In this document: positions 30,853-39,518 of the stretch, in pieces
Numbering within the stretch: the first letter of the stretch is position 1
Layout: each line of letters starts with the position of its first letter
Assembly: GCF_033708015.1 (NCBI RefSeq)
Contig: NZ_CP137920.1
Location: forward strand, 1,116,001 to 1,180,000
Length of the DNA: 64,000 nucleotides
Origin: Proteus vulgaris
Lineage (GTDB): Bacteria; Pseudomonadota; Gammaproteobacteria; Enterobacterales; Enterobacteriaceae
Reading direction: 5' to 3'
Program-made: the position numbers and the translations under genes
Notes under the pieces: model-generated
What the model was told of the DNA's origin: nothing
Databases searched by the model: none
The model's input: the letters and a program-made list of their open reading frames with translations, nothing else

Positions 30853-31002
30853 TTATTTCTCATTCAATGGATGTTGATCCTCTTGATTTCCCTGAATAAA
30901 TATCTCATTACTCACTGGTGACTGCTCCCCGCCCGCACTGGGCGAGGGTTTACGGCGTTTTTCGCTAAAATCCGCATTCTTGAATATCCTACCTCTCTTC
31001 TC
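30853..31002 (-). pseudogene. Possible gene remnant (C-terminal tail only)
   Basis: A 49-codon open stretch without a start codon, bounded by a stop at 31003-31005. Its translation includes FSEKRRKPSPSAGGEQSPVSN, cut here to the core KPSPSAGGEQSP, and ends HPLNEK. The composition is more GC-rich than its surroundings. The KPSPSAG motif recalls N-terminal regions of phage-type proteins, but this is memory-based and weak. Confidence 0.3.
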
Positions 31003-31257
31003 TTATTTGATTTTTTTCTTTTTTGATAATTTATTCTCAAAATTATTTACTGCAACTTTTATTAAGTAAAAACACTGATCTTATTTTGTTAATGATTATG
31101 TTTAAAATGTTTCTTTTTTGTTTCCATTATGAAATTTAATTACATATCAAGCCAAATAAAGGTGATTTTTCGCACAAAATAAGTGGTCTGATCAGTAGTA
31201 AAATTTCATCAAATGAGGTAATATTTCAACATCAATCATTTTATGCAGGAGAACACT

Positions 31258-31464
31258 ATGCCAGCTTATAACGAATACACTAAAAAACATGTTTTAGCCC
31301 GTCGTACTGGTGCGGTAGCGCTAGGTATTGTGGCCTTTCCTGTTATGATTTTTCATCCTAAACGCGCTCAGTTTTATAGCTATTTACATCGCGTATGGTC
31401 TAAAACAAGCGATAAACCCGTTTGGTTGGCAAAATCAGAAATGGCACTAAATAGTCACAAATAA
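31258..31464 (+). CDS. ybfA: YbfA, small DUF2517 membrane protein
   Basis: 68 residues from the ATG at 31258 with CAGGAG upstream. One hydrophobic segment (about residues 16-32) is followed by the strongly conserved RAQFYSYLHRVWSKTSDKPVW, matched almost exactly in E. coli YbfA. Function unknown; likely an inner-membrane protein. Confidence 0.92.
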   Translation: MPAYNEYTKKHVLARRTGAVALGIVAFPVMIFHPKRAQFYSYLHRVWSKTSDKPVWLAKSEMALNSHK

Positions 31465-31476
31465 CAGAATATTAAG

Positions 31477-31506
31477 ATAACGCCTACAAAAGTAGGCGTT
31501 ATTTTT
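31477..31506 (+). terminator. Terminator of ybfA
   Basis: ATAACGCCTAC-AAAA-GTAGGCGTTAT with an 11-bp stem followed by TTTT. Confidence 0.9.
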
Positions 31507-31687
31507 ACCTTCCCTTTCCCCTCTTTTCGAGCACTACCTTCTTGTTTCCCCTTATCTTCAAATAATTTTTAGTTTTTACGTTACAATAAACAGTAATGAG
31601 CCATTTAAACGAAGGCGATTAACCTATTGCTATTTATCTTATTGTTATATAAATAGTGGCATTCGTGATAACAGGGAAATAAATAAA

Positions 31688-32431
31688 ATGAAAAATACTG
31701 ATCTGGAATTAGTGATTAATGAGAAGTTAAGTATTGAGAACTTTCAAGATTATGCACCTAATGGGCTTCAAGTTGAAGGACGACCTCATATTCAAAAAAT
31801 AGTCACCGGTGTAACGGCAAGTCAGGCATTACTTGATGAAGCGGTACGTTTAAATGCCGATGCGGTATTAGTTCACCATGGTTATTTTTGGAAAAATGAG
31901 CCAGTAGTTATCCGTTCAATGAAGCGTAATCGCTTAAAAACACTGCTTTGTAATGATATCAATCTGTTTGGTTATCACTTACCTTTAGATGCCCATCCTA
32001 TTTTAGGTAACAATGCGCAATTAGCGTTAAAAATGGGCGTTAAAGTTGAAGGTGAAATCTTACCGTTAGTGCCTAAAGGTGTGTTTGATTTGCCTTTAAC
32101 GCCTCTTGAATTAAAAGAACGTTTAGAAAAAGCGTTACAACGCAATGTATTGCATTGTGGTGATAATGCACCTGAAACTATTCGTAATATCGCTTGGTGT
32201 ACGGGGGGGGGACAGGGCTTTATTCAAGATGCCGCAGAGCAGGGAGTGGATGCTTTTGTGACAGGTGAAGTATCAGAACAGACTATTCATATCGCAAGAG
32301 AAATGGGTGTTCATTTTTTTGCGGCAGGACACCATGCGACAGAGCGTTATGGTATTAAAGCATTAGGTGAGTGGCTGGCTCAAACACATCACTTCGATGT
32401 GACGTTTATTGATATTGATAATCCAGCATAA
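31688..32431 (+). CDS. ybgI: YbgI, NIF3-like dinuclear-metal protein
   Basis: 247 residues, the same length as E. coli YbgI. Metal-binding motifs are VHHGYFWK and GHHATERYG; the middle has WCTGGGQGFI. The NIF3 family forms toroidal hexamers with a di-metal site; some members were described as GTP cyclohydrolase-like, but the physiological role is unsettled. The GGGQ codons contain an uninterrupted run of nine G (32203-32211), a slippage-prone tract. Confidence 0.93.
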   Translation: MKNTDLELVINEKLSIENFQDYAPNGLQVEGRPHIQKIVTGVTASQALLDEAVRLNADAVLVHHGYFWKNEPVVIRSMKRNRLKTLLCNDINLFGYHLPLDAHPILGNNAQLALKMGVKVEGEILPLVPKGVFDLPLTPLELKERLEKALQRNVLHCGDNAPETIRNIAWCTGGGQGFIQDAAEQGVDAFVTGEVSEQTIHIAREMGVHFFAAGHHATERYGIKALGEWLAQTHHFDVTFIDIDNPA

Positions 32432-32452
32432 GCCTATTTATTTTTATCTTAT

Positions 32453-32490
32453 AAGCTATCTCTCTTATTAAAGAGAGATAGCTTTTTTGC
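32453..32490. terminator. Terminator between convergent ybgI and yehQ
   Basis: A perfect 14-bp stem, AAGCTATCTCTCTT and AAGAGAGATAGCTT, around ATTA, followed by TTTT on the plus strand. Confidence 0.9.
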
Positions 32491-32503
32491 TTATTACGAC
32501 TTA

Positions 32504-34564
32504 TTACTCATTAAGCTGAATGGGTAATGGGCTTTGTAATTGTTGCAGATTATCGCATAACCAAATTAACTGTAATAAAGCCTGGGGATCACGTGTCGTT
32601 AACGCTAGATAACGCGTTAATTGGTTGGCAATGAATGTCATTCCTAAATCGTCAGCCGTATGCTTGCTTATTTCTAACTGCTCTTTTTGCATTTCAGAAA
32701 GTAATTCTCTTCCCGTACATGCTTGGGCTTCCAATACGGACAAAATAGGGCGGCAAAATTTTTGTGCTAAAGTCGGTTCGCTGTGATGCATTGCCGTTTG
32801 TTGCTTACGTTTAGCCATATATTCTTGAATGCGGTTAATAAATTCGGATTGTTTTTTCTTGCGTGGAAATTGATCAAAATCGAGATAAAACAGCTCAATA
32901 CCTTTTGTCGTTTTAAGCCAAATGGTTGTTGGCAATAAATCGATATTTAAATCACGTCGAACAGGCTGCACTGTGATTGCAACTATCTCTAATTCACGCT
33001 TAGTGAGATATCGTAATTCTTCCAGATTATTTTGCATTGCCCCGTCCCAATAAAGACGTAAGAAGGCTGAATTATCATGATTATCTGAAACATCCCAAAT
33101 AACACACTGCTCTATTTCATACCAAATTAATGGCTTATAGCTTTTGATATGTAAGACGAGAGGAGAAAGAAATCCTTCAGGTTGATTAGCAAAATAGTCT
33201 GGTAACTCTTGCCAATTGTTGATCCCTAATTCTGTTTGTAGATTGTGATAATCCGTAATATCAAGAAAATCAGTTTGGCTTTGTGCAAAACTGTCGCCAA
33301 TAGTCGCCAGTTTTCCTTCATCAGAAATACGAGGTTCTTGTAATAAAAAAGGGCGGCGCATTAACTTATCGGATGTTTGTTTCCATAACGATAAACTATT
33401 CCAAACACTATAACGGTTAAACAGAGTATCAAGTTGATTCGGACGTGCTTGTGTCGCTTGTAAGAGTTGTTTTTCTTCTTTATCCCAAAAGGTAAAGGTT
33501 GCTCCTAATGCACCACTTTGTGCCGTCCACCAGTTTGCACCAACAGGGATCAGTGAGAGACTGGTTTTTTTACTGTCATATTGACGACGAAGCTGTCCTC
33601 GTAACACGTTTAACTGTTCTGGCGTTGCATTGGATAATTGGAATAGATAGGCTGAAATATGAGCTAACAAGCGTAAGACATTGCTCTCATCCATCGTAAA
33701 ATGTCTTTCTGCCAATAGTTTTACTTGGGTGCTTAATGTCCGCAAATAAGATGCTAAACGTGGTAAACCTTCTGCTCGAGCCGACATATTCAATAAGTGC
33801 AATTGTGTCGCACTGCTTACGCTAATATGTGATAGCCCTTGACGCAATAAATCATAAATAAATTGTTCAACGGTCATAATTAACGCTAACTCATCTTCAT
33901 TGAGAGGACGCTTTGACGATTGCACAATGATTAAATCTTCAGGCCAACCCCATGGTTGAGCATGTTGTTCAAATATTTTCGCCACAATAGCAAGGTGAAA
34001 TGCCTTTTTCTGTGAGTCAGAAAAAGGCGATAACATACCATCGTAACCGCTACCTTGTAAGAAAATAACAGGCTCATCAACATCAGGGAGTTGAATTTTT
34101 AACTGTGTCCCTGTGTCTTCTAAATTTAATGTTGTCGTTTCCCATTGTTCAACTAATTTAATCGCCACACGACAGGCAGGTTTTCCTGCTTTTTTGATTA
34201 ATATTTCTGGATCAAGAGCCAATAGCGTGGGTAACAGAGGAGGTGATCCAACAGGTTCAGTAAGGGCTTCGGATGATATTTCACTATTTGAATTATCCGC
34301 ATTATTATTGGCTTGAAGCCACAAAACGGCAGCTAAAATATGTTTACAACAACCCGATGCAGAACAGTCACAACTGGCTTGTTGGATCCCCGCTTCGTGT
34401 AAAACAACATTTTGTCCGTCACTATTAAATTGGCCTGTATTAGCATTAGTGAGAGACACTTTTTTGTTATCAATATCTTTTTTTGCGCGCCTTAATAATC
34501 CTGCATTAGCAAATACAGTGAGCGCATCTTCATCGTAATGAAAGTAAACAGTTTGCCAACTCAT
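32504..34564 (-). CDS. yehQ: SWIM zinc-finger protein (YehQ-like)
   Basis: 686 residues from the ATG at 34564. That ATG overlaps the stop of the preceding VWA gene as ATGA, showing translational coupling. The SWIM motif CxC...CxH is at residues 65-75 (CDC...CKH). The remainder has no recognised catalytic motif. SWIM fingers bind DNA or protein. It is the last gene of the minus-strand yeh cluster, with a 14-bp terminator beyond. Function is unknown; E. coli YehQ is the nearest named protein I recognise by domain and context. Confidence 0.82.
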   Translation of the reverse strand: MSWQTVYFHYDEDALTVFANAGLLRRAKKDIDNKKVSLTNANTGQFNSDGQNVVLHEAGIQQASCDCSASGCCKHILAAVLWLQANNNADNSNSEISSEALTEPVGSPPLLPTLLALDPEILIKKAGKPACRVAIKLVEQWETTTLNLEDTGTQLKIQLPDVDEPVIFLQGSGYDGMLSPFSDSQKKAFHLAIVAKIFEQHAQPWGWPEDLIIVQSSKRPLNEDELALIMTVEQFIYDLLRQGLSHISVSSATQLHLLNMSARAEGLPRLASYLRTLSTQVKLLAERHFTMDESNVLRLLAHISAYLFQLSNATPEQLNVLRGQLRRQYDSKKTSLSLIPVGANWWTAQSGALGATFTFWDKEEKQLLQATQARPNQLDTLFNRYSVWNSLSLWKQTSDKLMRRPFLLQEPRISDEGKLATIGDSFAQSQTDFLDITDYHNLQTELGINNWQELPDYFANQPEGFLSPLVLHIKSYKPLIWYEIEQCVIWDVSDNHDNSAFLRLYWDGAMQNNLEELRYLTKRELEIVAITVQPVRRDLNIDLLPTTIWLKTTKGIELFYLDFDQFPRKKKQSEFINRIQEYMAKRKQQTAMHHSEPTLAQKFCRPILSVLEAQACTGRELLSEMQKEQLEISKHTADDLGMTFIANQLTRYLALTTRDPQALLQLIWLCDNLQQLQSPLPIQLNE

Positions 34565-35715
34565 TGCATTACCTCTGCCAACCATTGTGCGAAATGTTCT
34601 GGAGTTAACGCAGCAACTTGCATGCCTCTATCTGCAAGTTTTTGTGCAATCGCAGAGTCATAAGCAGGTTGAGCTTCATCATCAAGTGCCGCAAGCCCTA
34701 ATAATTTAACTTGTTGGCTATTAAGGCGTTGTGTGCAATCTAGTAGGCGGTTTAATGAGCCACCTTCTTCAAAGTCACTGATAAGTGAAATAACGGTGCG
34801 TTTAGGATTTTTGACCAAACTTTCACAGTATTGCATTGCACTAGCAATATCAGTACCGCCTCCCAATTGTACCGTCATTAAAACTTCAACGGGATCGTCA
34901 GCTAAATGTGATAAATCGACAACTTGAGTATCAAAAACCACTAAAGAGACATTAACGGCAGGCAATGAAGCTAAAATACTGGCACAAACAGCAGCATACA
35001 TAATAGAACTCGACATTGATGCACTTTGGTCAACGCAGAGAATAACATCCCACGGAAAATGCTGTTGCATCCGTGAGTTAAAATAAGGTGTTTCAATCAC
35101 TAAGCGACGATTTTGGGTATCATAATGCTTTAAATTTGCAGCAATAGTTGCGCGCCAATCAAAGTTGCGACTATTAGGCACCAAAGAGCGCCTAAAACGG
35201 TTACGGCGACCTGTTAATGATTGGCGAAAGTTATTGCGAATTTGACGCAAAATATCATCAACCACTTTACGAATAATGGTTTTAACCGCATCTCGCGTTT
35301 CTTCACTCATACGTCCACGTAAGCTTAATAATGTTTTAGCTAATGCTTTTGTGGGTTCCATCGCTTTTAACGTATTGGGATCTTTAAGAAAACTACTGAT
35401 TTGATAACGTTCAATTGCTTGGGATTGCATACGCTCAAATGTACTATTAGGGAATAGTTTACGAGCTTGATTTAACCAGTTTACCGCAGTAAGTTGCGAC
35501 GCATCGAGTGAGCCATGACGTCCTCGTTCTTGGCGAAGACCTCGGCGCTGATATTCTCGGCGATAGAGAAAGTCGAGTGTACGTTCAACTTTTAAGTCAT
35601 CGGCATTAAACGTCGCTTGCCCAAGCGCATCATCAGCATATTGACCTAAAATCAGGCGCCAGCGTTTTGCTTGTTTTATTTTATCTTCAGGCATATTGTC
35701 ATTATTCTGACTCAT
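34561..35715 (-). CDS. yehP: von Willebrand factor A domain protein (YehP-like)
   Basis: 384 residues from the ATG at 35715; the open extension to 35751 overlaps the upstream gene. The C-terminal half (from about residue 222) is a VWA domain with an intact MIDAS: DQSAS at 229-233, the TD of GGGTDIASAM and the late SDFEEGG. The N-terminal half is helical and basic. MoxR ATPases typically pair with such VWA proteins, as magnesium chelatase subunits do. It overlaps the DUF5682 gene by 14 bases and yehQ by 4. Confidence 0.87.
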   Translation of the reverse strand: MSQNNDNMPEDKIKQAKRWRLILGQYADDALGQATFNADDLKVERTLDFLYRREYQRRGLRQERGRHGSLDASQLTAVNWLNQARKLFPNSTFERMQSQAIERYQISSFLKDPNTLKAMEPTKALAKTLLSLRGRMSEETRDAVKTIIRKVVDDILRQIRNNFRQSLTGRRNRFRRSLVPNSRNFDWRATIAANLKHYDTQNRRLVIETPYFNSRMQQHFPWDVILCVDQSASMSSSIMYAAVCASILASLPAVNVSLVVFDTQVVDLSHLADDPVEVLMTVQLGGGTDIASAMQYCESLVKNPKRTVISLISDFEEGGSLNRLLDCTQRLNSQQVKLLGLAALDDEAQPAYDSAIAQKLADRGMQVAALTPEHFAQWLAEVMQ

Positions 35716-38284
35716 GAGTTGTATCTCCTTTCTCTTTTTTCTTAGCATCAAACCAAGAAATCATGCCTTGTTCCATTATTCGCTGTTGTAATTTTTGATG
35801 GAGTTTAGTGGCTTCAAGCATCTGTTTAGCACTAAATTCTGACTGCCACAAAGATAATGCTTGCGTATCTAAACCAATATCGTTGGCAATATATTGTGCA
35901 AGCTCTGCATTTTGTTTGGGATTAAGTTGGCTAAAAGCAAAACGCAGATCAGGTAAGATCTGAATAAATCGTTCTTCATCCCATTGCAGTAATAAGGTAT
36001 TTAAGTGATCGACTAATAACGGTAGGCGAATAATTAGCTCTGGCGCGGTTCGCATTATACCAACGAAATAACCAATGGCGTGTTCAGGAGAACTCCCTGT
36101 ACTAAAAGCCGTATTTAGCGCGGTAACTAGCGTATTTTCATCAATATATGAACCTAGATAACGTAATGCATCTACGGCACCTTTTAATAAAGGCACTGTA
36201 TCTAATTGACCATCAAGGCGATTAAGTTGATGATAAAAATCACTTTTATAATCATGCTGATTATTCAGTGATGGCATAAATTCAATTAATTCACGCAAAG
36301 AGAGCAGTGCTTGTAAATTGCTTTCTTGTTGTTGTTCATCACCTTGAGTCAATTGTTCTAAACAAAAGAAAGCTTGTGGAATAACTTGATGTAGGCGATT
36401 TTCCAGTGAAAGTTCATCAGTAATATCAAGATATTGACGACCTCGCCATAAATGGATCAGTTTATGTCCACATTGAGTGAGTGACTCAAGACGAAAATCT
36501 TGCTGAATATAGCTATCTAACAGTTTAAACAGTGATGGTATACGCTGGTGAAGTCCGATTAATGCTGCTTGGATTAATAACGTGACTGCACTCTGGCTTG
36601 AACGACTTTGCCCTTGTTCTTCAAGCTGTTTTTCCATTGATAACAGTTTATTTAGGGCGATGGTTTCAAGTTGAGCGCCTTTTTCTGATAATGAAATGAG
36701 TTCGCCTTCCACATTGGGTGTCCAAGCGTATTGCCATTCTTCAAATAACAGATCTAATTGGTGACCAGAAAGGAAATCTGGGCCATTGATACGGTGGGCA
36801 AAATGGATCTCTAAGAAAGCCAATAAATGTAAAAAGCGACTCCTTAAGCGATGTTGTGGGTTACGGTAGACATCACACTTAGTTGTTTTTGCTAAAGTAT
36901 CATCAAGTTTGAAACGAAAAGCTTTAGCTCGTTCATAGGTTTCATTGACTAAAGGCGGGGTTGCCGTGCCTAATGGAATTTGTCCTAAGAGATAACCTGA
37001 AAAGCAGGTTTTAATTTCAGTCCATAATTCACTTTGGCTATCATCTAAACTGCCCTTAATAAAGGCACTTTGTAAACCATCGAGCAAATCATAGCGACCT
37101 GTACCCGCGTGATCTCTTAGCAACGCGAGGCGTAAACTCTGTTCAGCGGCAAGTTTTACCGCTAAATAGCTAGGTGGATTATCAAATTGTTTTTCTCTGA
37201 TTGCCTGAGCCACGGAGCTTAGAAAAGCGATCCCCATTTTATTACGATAAACTTGAGTTGGCTGTTTTGCTGCATCATTATGCTCTAATTTATCATGATG
37301 TTGTTGCATTAAACTTTGCCAAACTTGTTGATAAAATGCGGGAGAAGGCATGCCGGAAGCATAACCATTAAGTGCATCTAATCTGTCAAAACTGTAGCGA
37401 ATAAGCCACGCTTGTTCATTTTCGCCCATTTTTTGCATTTTAGTGAATTGCTTTTGTTCTGTCTTAGAAATGGCGAAAGATTGAGATTGTGAATTAGCTA
37501 GACCTTCAATTAATGCAAGGGTATGGAATCCTCCCGTTACGATCAAAATTTTGGCATCAGGCTCTTGCTGTTTGATGGTTTGAATATGAGTGAGCATATG
37601 CGCTTCACGCTGTGAAGAGCCCTCAGACTCAAGCACTTCGGGTTCGTAATCAAGACGAGCAAGTGCGCACCAAATAAAGGTGTCATTGAAAAAGGTTTGC
37701 CAATCTATCAAGGCTTCAATATTGCGTAATTCAAAAAGATGTTCCCAAACATCATCATGATCACGACAGCGACACTTTTTGGCTAATTGCGCGATAAACT
37801 GGCTATGTGCTAAATAACGTTCTTTTTGTAAGCTACGACTTTGTGAGTCGCTATACTCTTCGTTATTAACTTGTGCCGCCCAAGGTAAATCGATAAAACG
37901 TGTTTTTGCATTGATGCGTAATCCCCCCCGCAACGCTTGCCATTCAGGGGAATATTCACAAAATGGAAAATAGGCAGAATGGAGTGATTTTTCACGCTCT
38001 TCTTGGTTTCCATCATTATTCAAATATTCTGCTTGCCCCATAATCGCAACGGGAGGTAGGGTATTTTTATCTGTTAGACTAGGAATAAGCGAATTAAAAG
38101 TATCTGGACCTTCAATTAAAATATAATCAGGTTTTACAGAATCAATTAATGATAAAACTGCATAAGCACAAGCTGGGCTATGGTGACGTACAGGGGCAAA
38201 ATAGAGATGTTGTTGCTGTAACGACGTCCATTTCAGTCGTGCGTGGTCAATTCTTTCTGGTAAAGGTATTGAAGGTAGCGTCAC
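35702..38284 (-). CDS. yehM: DUF5682 family protein (YehM-like)
   Basis: 860 residues, GTG start at 38284 with AAGGGA upstream. The N-terminal region has PVRHHSPACAYAV and PDYILIEGP, and later GGFHTLALIEGL. This pattern recalls the TraB/ChaN/EreA-like hydrolase fold (two His regions around a beta core), an inference only. The C-terminal two thirds are helical. It is found in MoxR-VWA-SWIM clusters, including E. coli yehL-yehM-yehP-yehQ. No signal peptide, so probably cytoplasmic. Confidence 0.82.
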   Translation of the reverse strand: MTLPSIPLPERIDHARLKWTSLQQQHLYFAPVRHHSPACAYAVLSLIDSVKPDYILIEGPDTFNSLIPSLTDKNTLPPVAIMGQAEYLNNDGNQEEREKSLHSAYFPFCEYSPEWQALRGGLRINAKTRFIDLPWAAQVNNEEYSDSQSRSLQKERYLAHSQFIAQLAKKCRCRDHDDVWEHLFELRNIEALIDWQTFFNDTFIWCALARLDYEPEVLESEGSSQREAHMLTHIQTIKQQEPDAKILIVTGGFHTLALIEGLANSQSQSFAISKTEQKQFTKMQKMGENEQAWLIRYSFDRLDALNGYASGMPSPAFYQQVWQSLMQQHHDKLEHNDAAKQPTQVYRNKMGIAFLSSVAQAIREKQFDNPPSYLAVKLAAEQSLRLALLRDHAGTGRYDLLDGLQSAFIKGSLDDSQSELWTEIKTCFSGYLLGQIPLGTATPPLVNETYERAKAFRFKLDDTLAKTTKCDVYRNPQHRLRSRFLHLLAFLEIHFAHRINGPDFLSGHQLDLLFEEWQYAWTPNVEGELISLSEKGAQLETIALNKLLSMEKQLEEQGQSRSSQSAVTLLIQAALIGLHQRIPSLFKLLDSYIQQDFRLESLTQCGHKLIHLWRGRQYLDITDELSLENRLHQVIPQAFFCLEQLTQGDEQQQESNLQALLSLRELIEFMPSLNNQHDYKSDFYHQLNRLDGQLDTVPLLKGAVDALRYLGSYIDENTLVTALNTAFSTGSSPEHAIGYFVGIMRTAPELIIRLPLLVDHLNTLLLQWDEERFIQILPDLRFAFSQLNPKQNAELAQYIANDIGLDTQALSLWQSEFSAKQMLEATKLHQKLQQRIMEQGMISWFDAKKKEKGDTTHESE

Positions 38285-38308
38285 CGTGTCGATCCCTTTT
38301 CTGGGTGA

Positions 38309-38336
38309 AAAGGCAGAGTGAATTAACTCTGCCTTT
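38309..38336 (-). terminator. Intercistronic hairpin between yehL and yehM
   Basis: AAGGCAGAGT (38310-38319) and ACTCTGCCTT (38326-38335) form a perfect stem with a 6-base loop. The U-tract is short on the minus strand (TTTC), so partial termination or transcript processing is more likely than a full stop. Confidence 0.55.
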
Positions 38337-38383
38337 AATAGATAAATAACGTAATTTAATGTGTAACCAAGAGTCTTAGCGTT

Positions 38384-39493
38384 TTATTGCCAAAACGCTT
38401 TTGATGCATCAAAAAAAGCTTTCCACTCTTTACTGTTTCTCGCTCTTTCTCTAGCGACATTGTCCATGTAATAACGAATACGTTTGATATCATCGGCATT
38501 GTCTTTTAATACAACACCAATTAATTGACGGGCAATTGCGCCAGCATTCATCACACCATCGCCTAAATAATGCGCTTCTAAGGCACAAGCATAAGCAATA
38601 TTCACCGCTTCTGCCGTTGACATCACTGCATCAGGTGTTTTGATATTGCCACCCTCTTTCGTATTACCTGAACGTAACTCTTGGAATGTCGTGACCAGTA
38701 ATTCTACAACATTCGTGGGTACAGTAATTTCATTGGCTAAAGCGCCTAGTTCATTTTCTAGCTGTGATTGGATCAAGCTAATTTCGAATGCCGGATCGCG
38801 AATAGGTTTCACCGTTTCGAAATTAAAACGACGCTTTAATGCGGCAGACATCTCGTGGACACCACGATCGCGTAAGTTTGCTGTACCGATAAGGTTAAAT
38901 CCAGGTTTTGCACTAATACGCGCACCATCACCCATTTCGGGGATCATTAACTGTTTTTCTGACATCAAAGAAACCAGTACGTCCTGAATTTCAGGAGGAC
39001 AACGGGTTATCTCTTCAAAGCGAACAATTTTACCTTGTAACATACCTTGATAAAGCGGCGAGCCCACTAAAGCGCGCTCTGTTGGGCCTTCTGCTAATAG
39101 CAAAGCATAGTTCCAAGAATACTTAATATGATCTTCTGTTGTGCCAGCCGTGCCTTGGATCGTTAATCCTGAATCACCACTGATAGCGGCAGCAAAAAGC
39201 TCGGAAAGCATCGATTTTGCGGTGCCGGGTTCACCCACTAGCATTAAACCTTGTTTACCCAATAATGTGACAATTGCGCGATCTACTAATGCATCATCGC
39301 CAAAAAACTTAGGTGTGATACCTAATGCATCATCACCTAAAATAAATTGGCGTACAGCACGAGGAGAGCGAAGCCATCCTTGTGGTTTCGGGTTATTAGT
39401 ATCAGCTTTGGTTAAACGTGCTAACTCTTGAGCAAATCGAACTTCAGCGCTTTCCCTAATTGCTTGTTGATCTGCGGGTGCTTTTTTAGCCAT
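38384..39493 (-). CDS. yehL: MoxR-type AAA+ ATPase (YehL-like)
   Basis: 369 residues. Walker A GEPGTAKS at 87-94, Walker B IVRFEE near 156-161, sensor 1 GTANLRDRG near 203, and an arginine-rich ALKRRFNFE. AGGAAAAAAT precedes the ATG. MoxR ATPases act as chaperones or remodelers with VWA partners; the yehP product is the obvious partner here. It follows the DUF4132 gene by 25 bases. Confidence 0.88.
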   Translation of the reverse strand: MAKKAPADQQAIRESAEVRFAQELARLTKADTNNPKPQGWLRSPRAVRQFILGDDALGITPKFFGDDALVDRAIVTLLGKQGLMLVGEPGTAKSMLSELFAAAISGDSGLTIQGTAGTTEDHIKYSWNYALLLAEGPTERALVGSPLYQGMLQGKIVRFEEITRCPPEIQDVLVSLMSEKQLMIPEMGDGARISAKPGFNLIGTANLRDRGVHEMSAALKRRFNFETVKPIRDPAFEISLIQSQLENELGALANEITVPTNVVELLVTTFQELRSGNTKEGGNIKTPDAVMSTAEAVNIAYACALEAHYLGDGVMNAGAIARQLIGVVLKDNADDIKRIRYYMDNVARERARNSKEWKAFFDASKAFWQ

Positions 39494-39518
39494 ATTTTTT
39501 CCTAATTATCCCTATCTT

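Larger units (their letters stand above)
30727..31257. other. yehS-ybfA intergenic region with a coding-like relic
   Basis: 531 bases without an intact gene. It contains the yehS terminator, a GC-richer patch at 30890-30990 that reads as the tail of a protein on the minus strand, and AT-rich DNA before ybfA. Confidence 0.5.
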
